Source: Sphingomonas canadensis
GTDB taxonomy: Bacteria > Pseudomonadota > Alphaproteobacteria > Sphingomonadales > Sphingomonadaceae
Length of the DNA stretch: 64,000 nt
NCBI RefSeq assembly: GCF_026013525.1
Contig: NZ_JAPDRA010000003.1
Span: 310,001-374,000, forward strand
Reading direction: 5' to 3'
In this document: positions 6,167-14,436 of the stretch, piece after piece
How positions within the stretch are numbered: position 1 is the first letter of the stretch
How the letters are laid out: the number at the start of each line of letters is the position of its first letter
Made by a program: the position numbers and the translations under genes
Notes under the pieces: generated by a model
What the model saw: the letters and a program-made list of their open reading frames with translations, nothing else
Told to the model about the DNA's origin: nothing
Database searches by the model: none

Positions 6167-8914
6167 ATGATTGCCACTGAATGTTCGAAGCGGTTCGCCG
6201 CGAAGTTGATGACCGCGGCTCTGGCCGGATGCGCGATGCCCGCGCTTGCGCAGGCCCAGGATGCGGACGCCCCGCGTGCCGAAGCGGCGCCGGCCGAAGA
6301 GGGCGAGATCATCGTCACCGGAAGCCGCGTGGAACGCGCCGGATATGATGCGCCCACGCCCACCACGATCGTCGGCCAGGCCGAGATCGAGCTGCGCGCA
6401 CCGATCCGGACGATCGAGCTGCTCGACGATCTGCCGCAATTCTACGGCAATGCGAATCCGTCGTCGCAGGGCGTCGGTTCCACCGGCACGGGCGGCCAGA
6501 GCTTCGCGAACATGCGCGCCCTGGGGGCGAACCGGACGCTGGTACTGTTCAACGGCCAACGTTTCGTTCCCACGACCGGCATCGGCACCGTGGACATCGC
6601 GCTGCTTCCGGAAATTCTGATCCGGCGTGTCGACGTGGTAACCGGCGGCGCGTCGGCGGCCTATGGTTCGGACGCGGTGGCCGGCGTAGTCAATTTCGCG
6701 GTGGACAATGGCTATCGCGGACTGAAGGGCGTGGTCCAGGCGGGTGTCACCGACGAAGGTGACGGCGGGTTCCAGAAGGCCGGCTTCGCCTGGGGCGGGC
6801 AGCTCGCCGAAGGGTTCTCCGTCGTGCTGGGCGGCGAATATTTCCGCAGCGACGGCGTTCCGCCCAATTCGCGCGCGCAGGACGCGGTCGATGTGATCCC
6901 CAATCCGGCCTATGTGCCGGGGAACGGCCAGCCCGCGCTGCTGCTGCGCAAATATGCCTATGAAGGCCGGTCGACCAAGGGCGGCCTGATCGTCGGCGGA
7001 GCGCTTGCCAATATCCAATTCCTGCCGGGTGGCGCTACCTCGACCTACACCCCGTGCAGCTCACTGAGCAGCAGCGCGTTGCAGTTCTGCGATTCGCGGC
7101 AGAATCTGCCGTACAAGCAGGCGTTCCAGTATCTCGACGCGCCGCAGGAGCGCTACAACGGCTATGGCCGCCTGGCCTATGAAGTGTCGTCCGGCACGAC
7201 GATCCAGGCCGATCTGCTCTACGCGCACAGCGACACCAATTATAACTCCGTGCCGCCCTACACGGCGACCTATGGCTTGCGCACCATCTATCGCGACAAC
7301 GCCTATCTGCCGGCTTCCGTGCGGCAGTTGATGGTTTCCAAGAATGTGAGCAGCTTCTCGCTCGGTAGCGGGTTCGATTTCCTCTACCCGGTGCATGTGA
7401 TCCGCGACAACAGCGTCTGGCGCGGCTCGCTGGGTTTCGAGAGCGAACTGGGCGGCAGTTGGAAGCTCGACGGCTATGCCGCCTACGGCGCGTCGGTGGA
7501 CAATTTCGCGCTCGAACACGACACGATCAACGACAAGTTCAATATGGCGCTGGACGCCGTGGTGAATCCCGCCAACGGCCAGATCGTCTGCCGTTCGACG
7601 CTGACCAATCCCGGCAACGGCTGCGTTCCGATCAACGTGTTCGGCGGCGATCAGGTCACGTCCGCGGCCAAGGAATATATTGTCGGAACCGCATGGGCAC
7701 GGCTGGTGTCGAAGCAGTTCTCGGCGGCGCTGAACCTGTCCGCCGAACCCGTATCCACCTGGGCAGGCCCGGTTTCGATCGCGGTGGGCATCGAATATCG
7801 CGACGAGAATGTACGGCAGAAGGCCGACGATATTTCGGCCGTGAAGGGCTTCGCCAACGGTAATCCGCAAAGCTTCGCGGGCTCCGCCGATGTGAAGGAG
7901 GCCTATGGCGAGATCGTCGTGCCGCTGGCGAAGGATGCGTCCTTCGCACGCACGCTCGAACTCAACGCCGCCGGCCGCGTCACCGACTATAGCTACAGCG
8001 GAACCGTAACCACCTGGAAGGTCGGGCTGAACTATGAGCCGCTGGAGGGACTCCGCTTCCGCGGCACGCGCTCGCGCGACATTCGCGCGCCGAACATCAC
8101 CGAACTCTTCGCCGGCGGCCTTCGTACCGCGCCGACCGTCGTCGATCCCACTACCGGCGTGCAGCAACGCACGATCGGCTACCCCGTGGGGAACCCCAAT
8201 CTGACGCCGGAAATCGCGGATACCACCGCGGCGGGCCTGGTGGTGGAACCCATGTTCCTCCGGGGCTTTCAGGCATCGATCGACTACTACCGGATCAATA
8301 TCCGCGACGCGGTAGGTGCGGTGTCGGCGCAGAACACGCTTGATTTCTGCTTCGCCGGCGATGCGGTCTATTGCGCCCTCGTCGCCCGCGACAACGCCGG
8401 CGCTCTGGTGTCGATCGACCTGCCAAAGCTCAATATCGGCACGCTGCGGACCTCCGGGATCGACTTCGAGGCCCGTTACGCCCTGCCCCTGGGCGGCAGC
8501 AAGCAACTGATCTTCCGCGGGCTTGCCACGCGCCTGCTGAAGTACAAGACCCAGTCCGACGTCAGCACCACAGTGGTGGATCAGCTCGGCGCGATTCAGC
8601 CGCGCTGGTCGGGCAATTTCACCCTCAACTACCGTACCGACCAGACCTCGGTATTCCTGTCGGCGCGCTATCTGGGTTCCGCGGTCTTCAGCAACGAGGA
8701 ATCGAGCAAGCCCGACCTGAACGACATCAAGGCGCAGGTCTATTTCAACGCGACCGTGGAGCAGACGATCGATCTCGGCGACACCGAGATGCGGCTTTTC
8801 CTCAATGTGAAGAACCTGTTCGACAAGGCGCCGCCTTATGGCTTCGAGTTCGACGGCGGCAATTACGACCTGATCGGCCGGCGCTTTGTCGCTGGTGTCC
8901 GCTTCAGTCTCTAG
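6167..8914 (+). CDS. TonB-dependent outer-membrane receptor
   Basis: A 915-residue TonB-dependent receptor that imports a ligand across the outer membrane using TonB/ExbBD. Features in order: a signal peptide (hydrophobic stretch ending ALAQAQ), a TonB box-like EGEIIVTGSR near residue 45, a plug domain with the LGANRTLVLFNGQR and VVTGGASAAYGSDAVAGVVNF segments, then a beta-barrel that ends with an aromatic-type C-terminus (VAGVRFSL). The ATG at 6167 follows GGGGAGG with good spacing and starts a proper signal peptide, so upstream in-frame codons are not used. It lies between an MBL-fold enzyme and a DctA symporter, which suggests that it takes up the compound those genes process. The exact ligand is unknown. 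Confidence 0.93.
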   Translation: MIATECSKRFAAKLMTAALAGCAMPALAQAQDADAPRAEAAPAEEGEIIVTGSRVERAGYDAPTPTTIVGQAEIELRAPIRTIELLDDLPQFYGNANPSSQGVGSTGTGGQSFANMRALGANRTLVLFNGQRFVPTTGIGTVDIALLPEILIRRVDVVTGGASAAYGSDAVAGVVNFAVDNGYRGLKGVVQAGVTDEGDGGFQKAGFAWGGQLAEGFSVVLGGEYFRSDGVPPNSRAQDAVDVIPNPAYVPGNGQPALLLRKYAYEGRSTKGGLIVGGALANIQFLPGGATSTYTPCSSLSSSALQFCDSRQNLPYKQAFQYLDAPQERYNGYGRLAYEVSSGTTIQADLLYAHSDTNYNSVPPYTATYGLRTIYRDNAYLPASVRQLMVSKNVSSFSLGSGFDFLYPVHVIRDNSVWRGSLGFESELGGSWKLDGYAAYGASVDNFALEHDTINDKFNMALDAVVNPANGQIVCRSTLTNPGNGCVPINVFGGDQVTSAAKEYIVGTAWARLVSKQFSAALNLSAEPVSTWAGPVSIAVGIEYRDENVRQKADDISAVKGFANGNPQSFAGSADVKEAYGEIVVPLAKDASFARTLELNAAGRVTDYSYSGTVTTWKVGLNYEPLEGLRFRGTRSRDIRAPNITELFAGGLRTAPTVVDPTTGVQQRTIGYPVGNPNLTPEIADTTAAGLVVEPMFLRGFQASIDYYRINIRDAVGAVSAQNTLDFCFAGDAVYCALVARDNAGALVSIDLPKLNIGTLRTSGIDFEARYALPLGGSKQLIFRGLATRLLKYKTQSDVSTTVVDQLGAIQPRWSGNFTLNYRTDQTSVFLSARYLGSAVFSNEESSKPDLNDIKAQVYFNATVEQTIDLGDTEMRLFLNVKNLFDKAPPYGFEFDGGNYDLIGRRFVAGVRFSL

Positions 8915-8924
8915 GGCCTGCCCA

Positions 8925-8945
8925 GGGCCGGCCGGCGGCCGGCCC
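8925..8945 (+). other. Strong GC hairpin between receptor and symporter genes
   Basis: GGGCCGGCC at 8925-8933 and GGCCGGCCC at 8937-8945 form perfect 9-bp arms around a 3-base loop, 10 bases after the receptor stop codon. There is no T-run, so a simple intrinsic terminator is unlikely. It may slow polymerase or protect the upstream mRNA end, which would let the receptor and the symporter be made in different amounts. Confidence 0.5.
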
Positions 8946-8977
8946 GCCACGCCCGCAACGCAATCGGAGTGAATCAG

Positions 8978-10336
8978 ATGGTGGAATCGGGGGGCGGATT
9001 CGCTCCGCCCGGCGTGGTATCCGCGCCTGCGCTGGGGCTTCGGATGCTTCGCGGCCTGAAGCCGCTTTATATGCAGGTGCTGGTCGGCATCGCGCTGGGA
9101 ACGCTGGTGGGCGCGCTTTGGCCCCAGTTCGGCGAAGCACTGAAGCCGCTCGGCGATGCGTTCATCCGCCTGATCAAGCTGATCATCGCGCCCGTGATCT
9201 TCTGCACCGTCGCGGTGGGCATCGCCCAGATGGGCGACATCAAGAAGTTCGGACGTGTCGGCGGCAAGGCTCTGCTCTATTTCGAGGTGGTGTCGCTTCT
9301 CGCGCTGTTGATCGGCATCGCGGTGGCGCTGATCGTGCAGCCGGGCCGGGGTTTCGGCATCGATCCGGCCGCGCTCGATCCCTCGATCGCCGCGGGCTAT
9401 GCCAAGGGCGCGGCGGAGCGCACCGGCTTCGTCGATCATCTGATGCACATCATTCCCGAGACCTTTTTCGGCGCCTTCGCGAGCGGGGACGTGCTGCAGG
9501 TGCTCTTTGTCGCGATCCTCACCGGCTTCGCCTGTTCCCGGCTGGGCGAGTTCGGCGCGCAGACGGCGCGCGTGCTCGATCACGCGAGCCACGTCTTCTT
9601 CTCGATCATCCATATCGTGGTGCATGCGGCGCCGGTCGGCGCATTCGGGGCGATGGCGTTCACGATCGGAAAATACGGGCTCACCAGCTTGTTGCCGCTC
9701 GGCACGGTGGTGCTCGCCTTCTACGGGACCTGCGTCCTGTTCGTCGGATGCGTGCTCGGGCTGATCGCGCGCAGCGCCGGATTCTCGCTGCTCCGCTTCC
9801 TCGCCTATATCCGCGAAGAGCTGCTGATCGTGCTCGGCGCCGCTTCGTCGGAGGCGGTGCTGCCGCAGCTAATGGAGAAGCTGGAGCGGCTGGGGACGAA
9901 CAAGTCGATCGTCGGCCTTGTCGTCCCGACCGGCTACAGCTTCAATCCGGATGGCACGTCGATCTACATGACGCTGGCGGCGCTGTTCCTGGCGCAGGCG
10001 ACCGGCATCGAGCTTTCCTACATGCAGATCGCGACATTGCTCGGCGTCGCCATGCTGACGTCGAAGGGGGCCAGCGGCGTCACCGGCGCGGGCTTCATCG
10101 GCCTCGCCGCGACGCTGGCGGTGGTGCCCGACATTCCGATCCAGTCACTAGCGCTGCTCGTCGGCATCGACCGGTTCATGAGCACCGGCCGCGCGCTCGT
10201 GAACCTGATCGGCAACGGCGTCGCCACGCTGGTCGTCGCCCGCTGGGAGAATGAGCTCGATACGGCCCAGTTGCGGGCCGAGCTGGCCCGCGGCCCGGCC
10301 CAGGCGGAAGAAGACCGCGATCACGAGGTGATCTGA
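8978..10336 (+). CDS. dctA: C4-dicarboxylate symporter, DctA type
   Basis: A 452-residue inner-membrane transporter of the dicarboxylate/amino acid:cation symporter family, most like DctA, which takes up malate, fumarate and succinate with protons. The hallmark [16 protein letters not shown] is present, as are the HP1 serine motif ([13 protein letters not shown]) and the [20 protein letters not shown] segment typical of DctA. About eight hydrophobic segments are visible. The ATG at 8978 is preferred to the GTG at 8969 because GGAG (8966-8969) overlaps that GTG and is 8 bases from the ATG. Its stop codon overlaps the next start (TGATG). With the D-malate/tartrate dehydrogenase upstream it makes a consistent uptake-and-oxidation pair. 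Confidence 0.92.
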   Translation: MVESGGGFAPPGVVSAPALGLRMLRGLKPLYMQVLVGIALGTLVGALWPQFGEALKPLGDAFIRLIKLIIAPVIFCTVAVGIAQMGDIKKFGRVGGKALLYFEVVSLLALLIGIAVALIVQPGRGFGIDPAALDPSIAAGYAKGAAERTGFVDHLMHIIPETFFGAFASGDVLQVLFVAILTGFACSRLGEFGAQTARVLDHASHVFFSIIHIVVHAAPVGAFGAMAFTIGKYGLTSLLPLGTVVLAFYGTCVLFVGCVLGLIARSAGFSLLRFLAYIREELLIVLGAASSEAVLPQLMEKLERLGTNKSIVGLVVPTGYSFNPDGTSIYMTLAALFLAQATGIELSYMQIATLLGVAMLTSKGASGVTGAGFIGLAATLAVVPDIPIQSLALLVGIDRFMSTGRALVNLIGNGVATLVVARWENELDTAQLRAELARGPAQAEEDRDHEVI

Positions 10337-12552
10337 TGACCATATTGTTGCGCCACGCCGCCTTGCCCTTTCTCGCGTTGGCGGCGGCACCCGCTTGTGC
10401 GGCGCCCCTGGCATGCGATTTCAAGGGCTATGGCGCGAAGCCGGGCCTAACCGCTGGAGAGTCCGGCGGCGATCTCCTGCTGCAATGGGACGGGGATGCG
10501 GGCGAACTGCTGCGCCTTCGCATCGGCGTGGATGCCGGTACGCCCATCGTGCGCGATCTTTCGATCCGCGGCGGCGGCGATTGGGTGACGGTGCTGCGCG
10601 GGGCGATCCCCGATTTCTCGGTCGACACGGGTCTGCGGCGCATCAGCAACCAGCAGCTTCAGCCGTTGCGCGGCCTGGGCGTTCCGCTGAACAAGGACAC
10701 GGTGGACCGCTACCGCTGGGACCCCTTCTGGGACGCGCCGCTCTATCTCGGGCCGCCCACCGCCACCGGCCGGTTCGCGAAGAATCCCCCGCCGCTGGAG
10801 GGCATTCCCGCCGCCGGTCAGCCCGGCCTGCCCCGCGCGCCGTCCGAGATAGAGCGGGCGACCGCCGCCTATGCGATCTCCGGCTGCACCGTGCGCAGCG
10901 ACGGCGGGCGAATCCTCGTCACGCTTCCGGGCGTAACGCTCGGCGCATTTACCGGCGCGCTCCAATATACCGTCTTTCGCGGCACCAATCTGATCCGCCA
11001 GGAACTCGTGGCCAGCACCCGGCGGGAATGGGTTGCCTACAAGTTCGGTGCCGGGCTGCGCGGCATGGTGCGCGAGGGCGCGCGCGTGCGCTGGCGCGAC
11101 ACCTCAGGATTGTGGCAGCAGGAACTGCTCGCCGGCCCCGACCATAGCGATCCGGTCCCGATCGCCGGCGCCAACCGGATCGTGACCGCCGAAACCGGCG
11201 GCGCTTCGCTTTCGCTTTTCCCGGAGCCGCACCGCTTCTTCTGGGCGCGCGAAGTGGCGGTGAACATGGCCTATGGCTGGTTCCGGCGGGATGCGGGCGG
11301 CAGCTTCGCCATGGGCGTCCGCCAGAACGAGAGCGAAACGCCCGAGGAAGACCCGTCGAACTGGGCGCTCTACAGCGCGCGGCCGGGCACCGAGCAGCGC
11401 ATGCCGGTGTATCTCTATCCGCGGCTGGGTGACGCGCAGCGCGGCGTTGCGGGGGCGCTGGCCTTTACCAACGGCGACACCTACCGGCCGTTGCCGGGCT
11501 ATCAGGTGATGGGCCACCATTATCACATGGATCTCGGCGAACGGCTGATCGCCGCGGGAAGCCTCGATCGCCGCCTTCCCGATCTGGTCGCGCTCAAGGG
11601 GCTGGGGCTCAACATCGTCAGCCAGGTCGATTCGATCACCTGGGACAAGCCGGCCGCCGATTCCCTGGCGATTCGGCAGGCGTCGATCGAAGGCGCGCGG
11701 CGGCATTCGGACCCCGGCTTCCGCATCCTGGCGAGCCAGGAGCTGTTCAACTCGCCGTTGGGCGGGCACACCGATCTGCTGTTCGGCAACCCCGTCTACT
11801 GGGATCAGGGCGGGCCGCGGGATACCGCCCCGGACGGCGGCAAGGTCCACCATATCGACAGCCTTGAGGCTCTGATGGCGATGATCCGCGCCGAAGGCGT
11901 GATGCTGTCGATGCCGCATCCGCGCACCAAGGGATCGACCGGCTTTCCCGATGCGATCCGCGACAGGGACTATTTCGCCGATCCGGTCTTCGACAGCGTC
12001 GGAATACGCTGGGGGATGGGACTCGACGGGTCCGAGACGCGGCTGTGCGAATATCGTTGCTGGCCGCTGCTCGACGACATGAGCAACTGGTTCGCGGACA
12101 GTGCCGGCCCCCTCAAGCGGATCCTCGCCATCTCCGAGGTGCGGCACATGCAGCCCGGGGACGATATCTACGCCAGCCAGCCCGTCAGCTATCTGAAGCT
12201 CGCCGCGCTGCCGCCGATTGGCGACGACAGGCCGATCCTGGACGCGCTCCGGCGCGGCGACAGCTTCTGGACGACCGGCGAGGTGCTGGTTCCGCAATGG
12301 CAGGTCGCGGGCGGTACGGTCGTGGCGGAGGTCCACTGGACCTTCCCGCTCGATTTCGTGGAAGTCGTCTGGGGCGACGGCAAGACGGTGGGCCGGAAGA
12401 CGGTCTCCGCGACAGATCTGCCCGCAAACAGCAGCACGCGCTTCGCCGTCCCCTTTGACGCCCGCCGCGCGAAATGGGTCCGCTTCGCCGCCTGGGACAA
12501 TGCCGGCAACGGTGCCGTCACGCAGCCGGTGCGGGTTGTTCCTGCGCGCTGA
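10336..12552 (+). CDS. Large secreted protein, possible PHP-type metallohydrolase
   Basis: A 738-residue exported protein that I do not firmly recognise. The N-terminus is a clear signal peptide ending ACAAP. The first half looks beta-rich (repeated short hydrophobic/charged alternation). From about residue 393 come possible metal-binding motifs: GHHYHMDLGE, QVDSITWD, then a QELFN segment and MPHPRTKGSTG, in an order reminiscent of the PHP/CehA-McbA metallohydrolases. The C-terminal 100 residues look like an Ig-like beta domain. It is translationally coupled to dctA (TGATG), so it probably acts in the periplasm on the substrate or product of the same uptake system. The PHP assignment is inference; only secretion, length and the His-rich block are directly visible. 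Confidence 0.55.
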   Translation: MTILLRHAALPFLALAAAPACAAPLACDFKGYGAKPGLTAGESGGDLLLQWDGDAGELLRLRIGVDAGTPIVRDLSIRGGGDWVTVLRGAIPDFSVDTGLRRISNQQLQPLRGLGVPLNKDTVDRYRWDPFWDAPLYLGPPTATGRFAKNPPPLEGIPAAGQPGLPRAPSEIERATAAYAISGCTVRSDGGRILVTLPGVTLGAFTGALQYTVFRGTNLIRQELVASTRREWVAYKFGAGLRGMVREGARVRWRDTSGLWQQELLAGPDHSDPVPIAGANRIVTAETGGASLSLFPEPHRFFWAREVAVNMAYGWFRRDAGGSFAMGVRQNESETPEEDPSNWALYSARPGTEQRMPVYLYPRLGDAQRGVAGALAFTNGDTYRPLPGYQVMGHHYHMDLGERLIAAGSLDRRLPDLVALKGLGLNIVSQVDSITWDKPAADSLAIRQASIEGARRHSDPGFRILASQELFNSPLGGHTDLLFGNPVYWDQGGPRDTAPDGGKVHHIDSLEALMAMIRAEGVMLSMPHPRTKGSTGFPDAIRDRDYFADPVFDSVGIRWGMGLDGSETRLCEYRCWPLLDDMSNWFADSAGPLKRILAISEVRHMQPGDDIYASQPVSYLKLAALPPIGDDRPILDALRRGDSFWTTGEVLVPQWQVAGGTVVAEVHWTFPLDFVEVVWGDGKTVGRKTVSATDLPANSSTRFAVPFDARRAKWVRFAAWDNAGNGAVTQPVRVVPAR

Positions 12553-12614
12553 AAATCCCGCTGCACGATCCGGCGGGAGACCGGAGGGCAGCCAATCCTG
12601 GAGAGTGATGTCTT

Positions 12615-14144
12615 ATGCCCGAACTGGTCCATATGATCCTGACGATCGGCAACAGCCACGACGAAGGCCGCGCCACCGCCAGAAGCACCGACGCATTCCG
12701 CGAAAAGGTTTGGCAATGGACGCAGGCGGGCACGCTGCTGCAGTCCACCAGCACATCCTGGCCGACCGGCCCGGCGATGCTGGACCATCAGGATCCGGCC
12801 ACCAGCGCGTTCAGCCCCGATATTCGCTTCGCCAGCGATTATCTCACCGCGAATCCGACGGTGGATCGCCTCGTCTTCGTGCCCAACGGGCATGGCGGGA
12901 CCGCGTTCTTCACGTCCACCGCGTCGCTGACCTGGAGCGCCGCCAACGCGGCGGCCGGCAATCTGCTCAGCGACTCGATCGCGCGCTTCAACGCCGCGCG
13001 CACGCACCTGATCGGGCTTGGCCATACCGTGGTGGTCGCCGGCGTGCTGTTCCATGTCGCCAATCCCGATTATGGCCGCGCCGAGCACGTCCAGGCGCCC
13101 GGCTGGGACATCCATCGCGAAGCGATCGACGAATTCGTCGCCTATCTGCGTGCGAATCTCGACGGCGCCACCGCCTCCACGCCGATCGCCATCGGCGGCG
13201 GCATGAACAAGGAGGAGCTGGACGCGCGAACGGACCAGAATGACCGGCTCTACCAGGCAAACCTGCTCGGATCGGCGAAGCGCAGCGATTATGTGGGCAG
13301 CTTTGATCCGATCAATCCGCGCTATGGCTACAGCACCGGCCTGCCGGTCCCGCAGAAGAGCGCGACCGACCAGCATGCGACCCGCACGGGCGACATCACA
13401 TTGGGCCATCTGCGCTATCAGGCGCTGGTGCGTGCCCAGGCCAATGCCGCCTGTCACGCCCCGTTCAGCGGCCTGTCCTTCTTCTCCCCGTCGACCATCA
13501 CCGCCTTGTGGGATTTCCGTACCGGCAGCCCGCAGGACATCAGCGGCAACGGAAACCACCTGATCCGCTATGACGACACCAATCCGCCGCTCTATCTGGT
13601 CGATGTGAAGAGCGGCGCAAATCCGGCGCTCGACGAGCTGGCGTGGACCCGTGCTTCCGGCGCCACGCGGCAGGTGCATCAGGTGCCGATGGCACTGCCC
13701 GCGCAATATACCATCTCGGTCTATCAGCGCTTCGCTTCGTTCGACGCGGCAATGGCCTTCCTCCAGCGCGCGGACGCTCCGACCGACGCCAACGATACGC
13801 GGTTCCAGTACAGCCACAGCAACGACGATATCCGCGCCGGCCACGGCACGGCGGCGTCCACGGTCAAATTCGCGCGCGGATCGATGAATACGACCAGCTT
13901 CTACCTGCTGACGCTGACCTTCGACGGCACGACGATGAAGCTCTATCTGGACGGAACGCTGAAGGATTCGCACAGCTCGGCGGCGCACGCCTCTGTGCCG
14001 AACAGCTATCTGGGCGCGGCGAGCGCCAGCGCGGGCAATCCGCTGGTGGGCACCATGGCGTTTGCAATGGTCTGCTCGCGCGCATTGACCGCAACCGAAG
14101 TCGGCGAGCTTTCGACCGCCGCGCAATCGCTGTTGGCGCCCTGA
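12615..14144 (+). CDS. SGNH-like esterase fused to a LamG-like domain
   Basis: A 509-residue two-part protein. Residues about 1-285 resemble an SGNH/sialate O-acetylesterase-type hydrolase: ILTIGNSHDEGRA gives the nucleophile-Ser block near the start, VFVPNGHGGTAF lies in the middle, and TDQHATRTGDITLGHLRYQA gives a candidate catalytic His near the end. Residues about 295-505 read like a concanavalin A/LamG domain (ALWDFRTGSPQDISGNGNHL, then LTLTFDGTTMKLYLDGTLKDS). That architecture is usual for extracellular glycan- or polymer-acting enzymes, yet no signal peptide is visible at this start. It stands alone, 62 bases after the secreted PHP-like protein, and ends with a strong hairpin. The enzyme class is likely; the substrate is unknown. 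Confidence 0.65.
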   Translation: MPELVHMILTIGNSHDEGRATARSTDAFREKVWQWTQAGTLLQSTSTSWPTGPAMLDHQDPATSAFSPDIRFASDYLTANPTVDRLVFVPNGHGGTAFFTSTASLTWSAANAAAGNLLSDSIARFNAARTHLIGLGHTVVVAGVLFHVANPDYGRAEHVQAPGWDIHREAIDEFVAYLRANLDGATASTPIAIGGGMNKEELDARTDQNDRLYQANLLGSAKRSDYVGSFDPINPRYGYSTGLPVPQKSATDQHATRTGDITLGHLRYQALVRAQANAACHAPFSGLSFFSPSTITALWDFRTGSPQDISGNGNHLIRYDDTNPPLYLVDVKSGANPALDELAWTRASGATRQVHQVPMALPAQYTISVYQRFASFDAAMAFLQRADAPTDANDTRFQYSHSNDDIRAGHGTAASTVKFARGSMNTTSFYLLTLTFDGTTMKLYLDGTLKDSHSSAAHASVPNSYLGAASASAGNPLVGTMAFAMVCSRALTATEVGELSTAAQSLLAP

Positions 14145-14162
14145 ACCGGGGCAGCCGGTTCC

Positions 14163-14203
14163 TCCAGGGAGCGCTAACACGTCAGCGTAAGCCGCTCCCT
14201 GGA
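14163..14203 (+). terminator. Hairpin after the SGNH/LamG gene
   Basis: TCCAGGGAGCG (14163-14173) and CGCTCCCTGGA (14193-14203) are perfect 11-bp arms, 19 bases apart, starting 18 bases after the stop codon. There is no T-run, so termination efficiency is uncertain, but the position is right for the end of this transcription unit. Confidence 0.5.
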
Positions 14204-14278
14204 CAGCGACTTAGCGATCGGCTTCCCTCTCCGTCGCGGGGAGACGGTGGGCGGGATTCCCCGGAAGAGCGCCGGAAT

Positions 14279-14323
14279 AAAACAAATGTTGCATTCATTC
14301 TGGTTTGATGAAACAAATGTGCC
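14279..14323 (+). promoter_or_regulatory. Operator pair 1: two AACAAATG motifs 31 bp apart
   Basis: Two copies of one motif lie upstream of the second TonB receptor gene: AAAACAAATGTTGC (14279-14292) and GAAACAAATGTGCC (14310-14323). The distance from the C of one CAAATG to the next is exactly 31 bp, close to three helical turns. The same pair with the same spacing stands before the RpiR operon (17525-17566). A TTGCAT (14289-14294) inside the first copy could serve as a -35 box, but I see no good -10, so the promoter is not placed. The likely binder is the RpiR protein encoded at 17645. Confidence 0.6.
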
Positions 14324-14436
14324 ATCGAATCGGGAAACTCCTGTTGCGAGGGAGCCCGGCGGCGCCTGGGGGTGTTGCCGGGGGCGCTCGCGTGCGGCCC
14401 GGATCGATGGTGTCGCTGGCCATCCGGGGGACTGCA

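Noticed and set aside
8925..8945. Intrinsic terminator after the first TonB receptor
   Set aside because: The hairpin is strong, but there is no T-run and a coupled-looking symporter gene follows in 33 bases. It is listed as a hairpin of unknown role.
7061..9625. An 854-codon open frame on the minus strand, and many other long antisense frames (for example 920-2632 and 12189-14180)
   Set aside because: They lie opposite well-recognised genes, are rich in Arg, Gly, Ala and His, and have no recognisable domain. In very GC-rich DNA the codon bias of the real gene keeps the opposite frame open.
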